A stretch of 8,005 bases of DNA from CBFGRU01 sp965651255 (lineage in GTDB: Bacteria > Planctomycetota > Phycisphaerae > Phycisphaerales > SM1A02), in assembly GCA_965651255.1 (NCBI GenBank), contig CBFGRU010000140.1:1-8005 (forward strand). The letters run 5' to 3'. The position numbers were made by a program, and so were the translations under genes. This document shows positions 1-5,186 of this stretch, piece after piece (positions within the stretch are counted from its first letter, which is position 1; each line of letters opens with the position of its first letter). Below the pieces are notes generated by a model, which made no database searches, had not been told where the DNA came from, and worked only from the letters and a program-made list of their open reading frames with translations.

Positions 1-86
1 TGATTCGCTCGCTCTCAGGAGGCGCGCTCCCTTGCCCCCGGAAGGTTGCTCGCGGCGAAACGGTCACTCGACCCGAAACCGCACCC
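1..86. other. Left-edge stretch downstream of the flippase gene; possible GTG start of a further minus-strand gene
   Basis: This short stretch follows the stop codon of the flippase gene. On the minus strand a GTG at 67-65 opens a frame that stays open to the window edge (22 codons, beginning VTVSPRATFRGQG). It lies about 20 bases after the flippase stop, a spacing expected for a second gene in the same operon. The upstream sequence offers only a weak GGG/GGTCGA-like ribosome site, and 22 codons without a stop is unremarkable in GC-rich DNA, so this is a possibility and not a gene call. I see no convincing terminator hairpin here; the best is a 4-bp CCTT/AAGG pairing around 30-45. Confidence 0.25.
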
Positions 87-1727
87 TCACGGTCGCGGCT
101 CGATGGGGGGAGGGGTGGTGGTGGGGGTTCGGCGGCGGTGGATGGCGCGGGTGATTCGTTCGCGTTCAGCGCGGCTGAGGATGAACCACAGTGCGCCCAG
201 GCCGTAGGCGAGGCCGAAGATGGCGAGCGTGATCGCGAGGGGGATGATCGTCCACCGCTCGATGAGGATGACCGCGATGAGGTAGATGCCGGCGCAGGCG
301 AGGGTGACGAGTGCGGGCCGGGCGAGGCCGGAGAGAAGTTGGAGGTAACTGGTTTCGAGTTTTCTGGCGGCGGCAAGCGGGAGAAGGATGAAGTGAAAGA
401 CAAACATGATGAATGAGTAGCCGACGGCGGGGCCGGTGTAATCGATGGATTCGGGGAGGATCCAGATCAGCGCGACCGCGAGGAAGGGGTTGAGCAGTCC
501 GCCGGCGAGGGTGTAGAGCGCGAAGTCCTTGACGAACCCGGCGCCGTAGAGGATGTGTTGCCAGTTATCGCTGATGGCGCGGATGAGCAGGCCGATGGAG
601 AGAACGCGCACAAGGGTGGCGATGAAGGCGAGGTTCTCAGCGCGGGTGGCCTGGTCGATGCGATCGCCGATCCAGAGGTTGAGGAGCGGTTCGGCGAAGA
701 CGATGACGGTGAGGGCGGCGGGGAAGGCGACGAGGCCGTGCAGCCGGGTTGATTGATGGGCGAGTTGCCGGACGGCGGCAGCGCGATTGGTTCCGACGGT
801 ACTGACTCGTGCGGCGACGGCTTCGACGCCTTCGGTCATGCCGACGGTGAGCATGCGGACGTAACTGGTCATCTGAGAGGCGAGTCCCCAGATGAGGTTT
901 CCGCGCAGGCCGAAGACGAGGTTCATCACGAGCGCATCGACGGGGAAGTGAAGCTGCATGGCGGTGATGAAGAGCGAGTTCCACCCGCCGACGCCGATGA
1001 TCGAGCGTGTGGCGGCGCGCGTGGCAAGGCGCGGTCGCGGGAGCAGGCGACGATCACCGATCACCATGAGCAGTGTGCCGACGCACTGGGTGAGGATGAA
1101 GATGGCGGAAGAGATGATGGCAAAGAGGGTGAGTCCGCGTGCGGGGTCGCGCAGGCCGAGCAGGCCGAAGAGGATGAGCGCGACGGCGAAGTACGATGCC
1201 CGGCCGAGCGTGGTGAAGAGGTTGTGAGCGACCATGCGCTCGGTGATTTTGTACATGTTGAAGGCGGGGGCCATCGCGATGACGGCGAAGGTTTCCGCGC
1301 CCTTGGCAAAGACCAGCCAGCGCGCCGGTCCGAGGAGTTCGGGGGGGACGTTGAGCAATGGGAGTATGAGCCAGATGATGGCGAAGAGCACGGCGCTGAT
1401 GGTGGCAATGACCAGAGAGAGAACGAGCGCGCTGTTGTAGGTGGTGAGGAATGCGGCCTGATCGTTGCTGTGATGTGCCGAGCCCAGCTCGCGCACCATG
1501 CTGGAAGCGACAATGACCTGCAGCATGGCGGCCAGGCCGACGGTGGAGCCGAGCAGGGTGATGAGGGCGAGACCATCTTCACCGAGCCCGAGCAGTTGCA
1601 GGCGCACGAGGAAGAGCCCCAGGACAAAGGTGGTCAGGAGCCGCGTGTAGTTCGAGGTGATGCGGATGAAGCCGCGCTTCGCTTCGCTGGGCAATCGGAT
1701 CTCCGTACGGGGCCGATAATGTTTCAT
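87..1727 (-). CDS. Polysaccharide flippase-like polytopic membrane protein (Wzx / MATE-MVF type)
   Basis: This 546-residue protein is predicted to sit in the inner membrane and flip lipid-linked sugar repeat units to the periplasmic face. By eye it has 12-13 hydrophobic segments, roughly at residues 31-50, 53-78, 96-124, 138-158, 170-192, 198-224, 250-275, 330-355, 365-385, 402-425, 433-452, 470-490 and 493-517. The opening pattern, a short basic N-terminus, then ITSNYTRLLTTFVLGLFLVR followed by a loop with GLGEDGLAL, is typical of Wzx/RfbX-like transporters. It is somewhat longer than usual Wzx proteins (about 420-500 residues), partly because of a basic, proline/threonine-rich cytosolic tail (residues 520-546). 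ATG at 1727 is the first start after an in-frame stop at 1754-1752; no good Shine-Dalgarno site precedes it. It is divergent from a polymerase-like gene, which supports the role. A MATE exporter of another substrate is the main alternative. Confidence 0.85.
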   Translation of the reverse strand: MKHYRPRTEIRLPSEAKRGFIRITSNYTRLLTTFVLGLFLVRLQLLGLGEDGLALITLLGSTVGLAAMLQVIVASSMVRELGSAHHSNDQAAFLTTYNSALVLSLVIATISAVLFAIIWLILPLLNVPPELLGPARWLVFAKGAETFAVIAMAPAFNMYKITERMVAHNLFTTLGRASYFAVALILFGLLGLRDPARGLTLFAIISSAIFILTQCVGTLLMVIGDRRLLPRPRLATRAATRSIIGVGGWNSLFITAMQLHFPVDALVMNLVFGLRGNLIWGLASQMTSYVRMLTVGMTEGVEAVAARVSTVGTNRAAAVRQLAHQSTRLHGLVAFPAALTVIVFAEPLLNLWIGDRIDQATRAENLAFIATLVRVLSIGLLIRAISDNWQHILYGAGFVKDFALYTLAGGLLNPFLAVALIWILPESIDYTGPAVGYSFIMFVFHFILLPLAAARKLETSYLQLLSGLARPALVTLACAGIYLIAVILIERWTIIPLAITLAIFGLAYGLGALWFILSRAERERITRAIHRRRTPTTTPPPIEPRP

Positions 1728-1923
1728 CCGACGGCGAGTGCGTGGATGCCTTCATGGTTCATCGTCTGGTCGGGGGGCGGTAGAGCACTGAAAAACGGTT
1801 GAGAACTTGCAGCATCCACGTTTCGTACTCATGCGATCGGGCGGTGTGTACGATAGACGTATCGGCGGATGCATCGTTCGCCGCGATTGAACGAGTTGAG
1901 ATGAAGAGCGGAATCCCCTACGC
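1728..1923. promoter_or_regulatory. Divergent intergenic region between flippase and polymerase genes
   Basis: Both flanking genes must start transcription from, or through, these 196 bases. The region contains a perfect 9-bp inverted repeat, CGTGGATGC at 1741-1749 and GCATCCACG at 1812-1820. A third GGATGC lies at 1867-1872, inside the palindrome GATGCATC that ends at 1875. A small hairpin CGATA-GACG-TATCG lies at 1851-1864 in the presumed leader of the polymerase gene. No clear sigma-70 promoter stands out on either strand: TTGAGA at 1799-1804 resembles a -35 but lacks a good -10 at the right distance. Promoter function is inferred from the divergent layout, not from a consensus match. Confidence 0.4.
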
Positions 1924-3342
1924 ATGTCGGTGCTGATCGCCATCTACCTGTACGCCACGGCGCTGGTGCTGCTGGCGGTCATGCTGCGCCAGCATCACAC
2001 GGGCCAATGCCCGCTGCTGAGCATTCGCAACATTGCGCTGATGGGGTTTATCGTCTTCCAGGTAACGAGCGGGGCGATGGCGTTGACGGTGACGGGGTTC
2101 AGCCACTTCTACGTTGAGAATCCGGATGTCACGGGCCTGCTCTTCGCGGTGCAGGTGACGGTGTTTCTGATTCTGTTCTTCTGGGCGTTCAAACGGGGAT
2201 TCATCGTCAAACGGGTGGCGACATGGATGCCGCAGACGTGGTCGGTGCCGAATGACGGCACGCTGCTGATGCTTTCCATCATGAGCACGTTTGTGGCTGC
2301 GGGCCTGCGTCTGACGGTGGGCATTCCGCTGATTTCCATTGTGACCGACTACTGGGGCGTCGGGATGGCGGCGGTGTCATCGGGCCTTTGCGGCTGGGTG
2401 TGGGGCAAGCGGCTGATGAACCCGGTGGTGATTTTCTGGTCGCTCTCGCTGATGATGGTGAACATCGCGATCGTCATTACGGGGGCGTTCGGCCGCCGAG
2501 GGATCGTGGCGGTCGGTGGTTGCATGGTGTGGGGCATGTTCTACTCGGCGTGGCGACACCTGCCGACGCGGACACTGGTGCTGCGACTGGTGCTGGTGAC
2601 GGCGATTCCCGTGGCGGTGCTGGCGGCGTTTACGAGTGTGCGTTCGGCTGCGGAGCACGACCGAACCGCGCAAGAGCACCTGACCAGCGTGCAACGAGGT
2701 GGAAACATTCTCAACGGCATGCTGATGATGCTCGACGGTCAGCAGGCCGGCGCAGTGTCGATGTGGCTGATGGAGACGTATCCGAACCGCCGGGAGTACC
2801 GACACCTGTTTACGCCGGGATACTTCCTGGTGTATCCCGTGCCGCGTTCGTGGTGGAACGACAAGCCGACACCGCTCAGCGCGCAGATCGCGGGGTTTGC
2901 GGCGATTCCCGATGTCGATACCTCGCGACTGACGATCGGGCCGGGCATTATCGGTCACGCCGCGGCGGAGGGCGGGTGGTACGCGCTGCTGCTGTACGCG
3001 GTGCTCGGCGGTCTGATCTTCCGCCTGCTGGATGAAATCGTGGCGCTGAACCAGTTCTCGCCGTTCATCATTCTGCCCATCGGTTCGGCGCTTGGTCAGT
3101 TGATCGGCATGGCGCGCGGCGAAACGTCGGCCTTCGGGTACATCGCGCTGATCACGATCGTGACGGTCTACTTCACGATGCTGTATCTCGGCAAGATCTT
3201 TGAGCGCTTCGGTGCCGTTCCCTCGTTCCTGCAACAGGCGACGGGTGGGTACGACCAGGACGAGATGTACGAAGCGTATGACGATGCGGATGAAGCGTTC
3301 GCGGATGAGGATCTGGCGTACGCTCCGCGTCAGGGTGCGTGA
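1924..3342 (+). CDS. Putative O-antigen / oligosaccharide repeat-unit polymerase (Wzy-like membrane protein)
   Basis: This 472-residue integral membrane protein probably joins flipped repeat units into a polysaccharide at the periplasmic face of the inner membrane. About 11 hydrophobic segments are visible, near residues 2-21, 33-58, 70-90, 113-134, 136-156, 166-188, 194-212, 218-237, 340-367, 376-395 and 402-424. A large loop of about 100 residues (238-340) separates the last three. That loop carries the VYPVPRSWWNDKP stretch (303-314), which resembles the IPR-x-W-x-KP signature of this family. It is followed by GPGIIGHAAAEGGWYALLL, the usual Gly-rich entry into the next helix. GRRG at 190-193 fits the family's short basic motif. 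Wzy proteins are very divergent, so the call rests on topology and these motifs. An acidic tail rich in Asp, Glu and Tyr (443-466) is unusual. ATG at 1924 is preceded only by a weak purine stretch (GAAGAGCGG). Confidence 0.7.
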   Translation: MSVLIAIYLYATALVLLAVMLRQHHTGQCPLLSIRNIALMGFIVFQVTSGAMALTVTGFSHFYVENPDVTGLLFAVQVTVFLILFFWAFKRGFIVKRVATWMPQTWSVPNDGTLLMLSIMSTFVAAGLRLTVGIPLISIVTDYWGVGMAAVSSGLCGWVWGKRLMNPVVIFWSLSLMMVNIAIVITGAFGRRGIVAVGGCMVWGMFYSAWRHLPTRTLVLRLVLVTAIPVAVLAAFTSVRSAAEHDRTAQEHLTSVQRGGNILNGMLMMLDGQQAGAVSMWLMETYPNRREYRHLFTPGYFLVYPVPRSWWNDKPTPLSAQIAGFAAIPDVDTSRLTIGPGIIGHAAAEGGWYALLLYAVLGGLIFRLLDEIVALNQFSPFIILPIGSALGQLIGMARGETSAFGYIALITIVTVYFTMLYLGKIFERFGAVPSFLQQATGGYDQDEMYEAYDDADEAFADEDLAYAPRQGA

Positions 3343-3445
3343 ATCGCTGCATCGCGGTGGCGGCAATCGCCCATAACCACCAAAACCGGTCGTTGACTCT
3401 TGTTCGACGCTTCCCCGCCCGTTACAAATGAGCAGGAGAGTATTG

Positions 3446-3484
3446 ATGGTTTCGGCTGATCCGTTCGGCCGGCCATCCACCTGA
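3446..3484 (+). other. Possible 12-codon leader ORF upstream of the SGNH gene
   Basis: ATG at 3446 is preceded by AGGAG at 3434-3438, leaving a 7-base spacer, an ideal Shine-Dalgarno arrangement. The frame encodes MVSADPFGRPST and stops with TGA at 3482-3484, four bases before the GGGAGG site of the next gene. Such a short ORF could couple or tune translation of the SGNH gene. It could equally be chance, since there is no run of regulatory codons and no clear attenuator hairpins; the only notable structure is the GGCCGGCC palindrome inside it. Confidence 0.3.
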
Positions 3485-3487
3485 TGA

Positions 3488-3493
3488 GGGAGG
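3488..3493 (+). promoter_or_regulatory. Ribosome binding site that fixes the SGNH gene start
   Basis: GGGAGG lies 8 bases before ATG at 3502. An in-frame ATG further upstream at 3484 lies before this site and has only poor purine context. The site therefore supports 3502, which also places a clean signal peptide at the very N-terminus. Confidence 0.75.
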
Positions 3494-3501
3494 CGGAAGA
3501 G

Positions 3502-5091
3502 ATGTTCCGAATCATCGTGCTTCTCGCGGGCGCGTGCCTGGCGGGAATGTTCGACGGTGCAGCGGCGGCGCAGCGACCGCTGGCGTGGAAGCTGCACGAG
3601 GAGACGAGCGCGTGGCGCGATCGTTTGGAAAGCAATGTGCCCGCGCGGTACGCGCTCATCGGTGATTCCATTTCGTACCGCATCGACTCATTCAACTGGT
3701 ACCTGCGCGATGAATTGGAAGCGATCTACGGAAACGGCGGTGACGGCTACCTGGCGCTGAACGGATCGTTTGCATTTTTGAACAATGGAACGCGGAACCG
3801 GCGTCCGGGGCTGGCGTTTCGCAGCAGTAATGCGCCGTGGGCGCTCTTTGGGCCGGGGAACGGCGATCGCGATCAGTACGGCGAGCGCTCGCTCGACGGC
3901 CTGTATGCGCGCATCGGCGCCAGCGGCTGGGTGGAAGTTGATCTCTACGGGCCGGAGGTGACCCTGCACTACGTTCGTGAGCCCGGCGCGGGTGTGATTC
4001 GGGTTGAACTGAACGGCGATGTGCTGACAGAACTGGATGCATCATTGCGACCGGGGTCGACGCCGGAGCTTGGGCTGTATTCATTCAACACAGGGAGCGG
4101 CGACCCGAACGTCCTGAGCACGATTCGATTCTCCCTCGTCGGCGCGACGAGCAAGAACCCGATGTGGACGCAGCTCAACGGGCTGGACATGCGGACGGGG
4201 ACGGGGGGTGTGGTGTATCACCGATTGGCGCGAGGCGGATCGGGGCCGGATGACTTCCTGCGCGCGATGCCGATGATTGAAGCGGCGACGCTCTCGACGC
4301 TGGAGCCGGATGTCGTCTTCATCATGCTCGATCAGACGACGAGCATGGCGCAGTTTCAGATCGATCTGCCCGCGTACGTGGCGCGAGTTCAGGCCGCGCT
4401 GCCCGGCACGCCGATCGTACTCTTCTCGCATCATGCGTTTTCGCCCTCGCGCGAGGCAACGACCGATCTGCAACTCGCCATCGCACAGGCAGAAGGTCAC
4501 GGGTTTCTGAATCTCTTTGACCTTCACGATGGGTTCAACCACCTGAACGGCCTGGGCTTTCTGATCGATTCGGTGCACTTCAGCGGTACTGGCGGTGACT
4601 GGTTCGGCCGATTTGTGCGCGATGCGCTCCTGGGGTGGCGCGTGCCGATGCACGAAGAGCGGCGATTCGGACATCACCTGGATGGCGCGTTGTACGAGAC
4701 CCGCGCGATTGATGATCAACCGCGAAGGGTGCGTTCGCAGTTCGGCTTTACGGCACTGGAACCGAACCTCAGCGAGCATCACTTCACCGTTCAATGCGAT
4801 GCGGTTGATGTTCCGACCATTGGCGCCGAGGCCCGCGTACGCAGCAATACGCCGGGAACGCTGGTCACGCTTCGGCTGCGACGCTTGAGTGATGGTTCAT
4901 GGGTGGCGATTGATCAGGCGTCAATCGGCTTCGACTACGCGGTCATCGGGGCGGCGGGCATTCCCGCCGGCACGTACGTTGACCCGGCCGATGGAACTGT
5001 GCAGATCAGCATTCGCGCAACGCACGTGGCGGTGTTTACCGCGCTCGGCTTTACGCTCTCGATGGATCGCGCTGTGATCGGGCAGGAGTAA
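3502..5091 (+). CDS. Secreted SGNH/GDSL-type hydrolase (putative glycan esterase) with extra beta-rich regions
   Basis: From the ATG at 3502 this is a 529-residue exported protein. It begins with a signal peptide (MFRIIVLLAGACLAG...GAAAA, likely cut before QRP, near residue 23). The SGNH block I is YALIGDSIS, with the probable nucleophile Ser56 in Gly54-Asp55-Ser56. The block V pair is in IDSVHFS, Asp356 and His359. Between them, about residues 85-215, lies a beta-rich insertion (WVEVDLYG, VIRVELNGDVL) resembling the carbohydrate-binding insertions of polysaccharide and peptidoglycan O-acetylesterases. After block V, residues 385-529 form another beta-rich region of unknown role. The usual block III Asn is not obvious; the matching strand reads FIMLDQTTS (about 273-281). 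Beside flippase and polymerase genes, deacetylation or acyl transfer on an exported glycan is the likeliest role, by inference. Other ester substrates remain possible. An alternative start at 3484 would add six residues. Confidence 0.75.
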   Translation: MFRIIVLLAGACLAGMFDGAAAAQRPLAWKLHEETSAWRDRLESNVPARYALIGDSISYRIDSFNWYLRDELEAIYGNGGDGYLALNGSFAFLNNGTRNRRPGLAFRSSNAPWALFGPGNGDRDQYGERSLDGLYARIGASGWVEVDLYGPEVTLHYVREPGAGVIRVELNGDVLTELDASLRPGSTPELGLYSFNTGSGDPNVLSTIRFSLVGATSKNPMWTQLNGLDMRTGTGGVVYHRLARGGSGPDDFLRAMPMIEAATLSTLEPDVVFIMLDQTTSMAQFQIDLPAYVARVQAALPGTPIVLFSHHAFSPSREATTDLQLAIAQAEGHGFLNLFDLHDGFNHLNGLGFLIDSVHFSGTGGDWFGRFVRDALLGWRVPMHEERRFGHHLDGALYETRAIDDQPRRVRSQFGFTALEPNLSEHHFTVQCDAVDVPTIGAEARVRSNTPGTLVTLRLRRLSDGSWVAIDQASIGFDYAVIGAAGIPAGTYVDPADGTVQISIRATHVAVFTALGFTLSMDRAVIGQE

Positions 5092-5124
5092 TCGCAGCGC
5101 ACCAACATGGGTGCAACAATTGAG

Positions 5125-5153
5125 AACGGGGCGTCCTGATGGAGCGCCCCGTT
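5125..5153. terminator. Bidirectional hairpin between convergent genes, candidate terminator
   Basis: AACGGGGCG (5125-5133) and CGCCCCGTT (5145-5153) form a perfect 9-bp GC-rich stem with an 11-base loop. It sits in the 95-base gap between the stop at 5091 (plus) and the stop at 5187 (minus), where terminators for both genes are expected. Neither side has a run of T residues. It may therefore act with Rho, as a weak intrinsic terminator, or as a 3'-end stabiliser. Confidence 0.6.
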
Positions 5154-5186
5154 GCATGAATCGACTACCAGAGACCGGAGGCGATT

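Noticed and set aside
753..1802. A 349-codon plus-strand open frame, very rich in Glu, Asp and Gly
   Set aside because: It lies antisense to the flippase gene, whose translation gives clean membrane helices. The acidic, low-complexity product is the typical reverse-frame artefact of GC-rich DNA.
3393..3428. Possible sigma-70 promoter before the SGNH gene (TTGACT at 3393-3398 or TTGTTC at 3400-3405, with TTACAA/TACAAA at 3422-3428)
   Set aside because: The good -35 has a 23-base spacer, and the correctly spaced pair matches the consensus poorly, so neither is convincing.
2377..3597. A 406-codon minus-strand open frame
   Set aside because: It runs antisense through the polymerase-like gene and past its end; the product is Arg/His/Gln-rich with no recognisable fold or helix pattern.
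4081..4794. A 237-codon minus-strand open frame
   Set aside because: It is antisense to the SGNH gene, which carries intact catalytic motifs; the product has no recognisable features.
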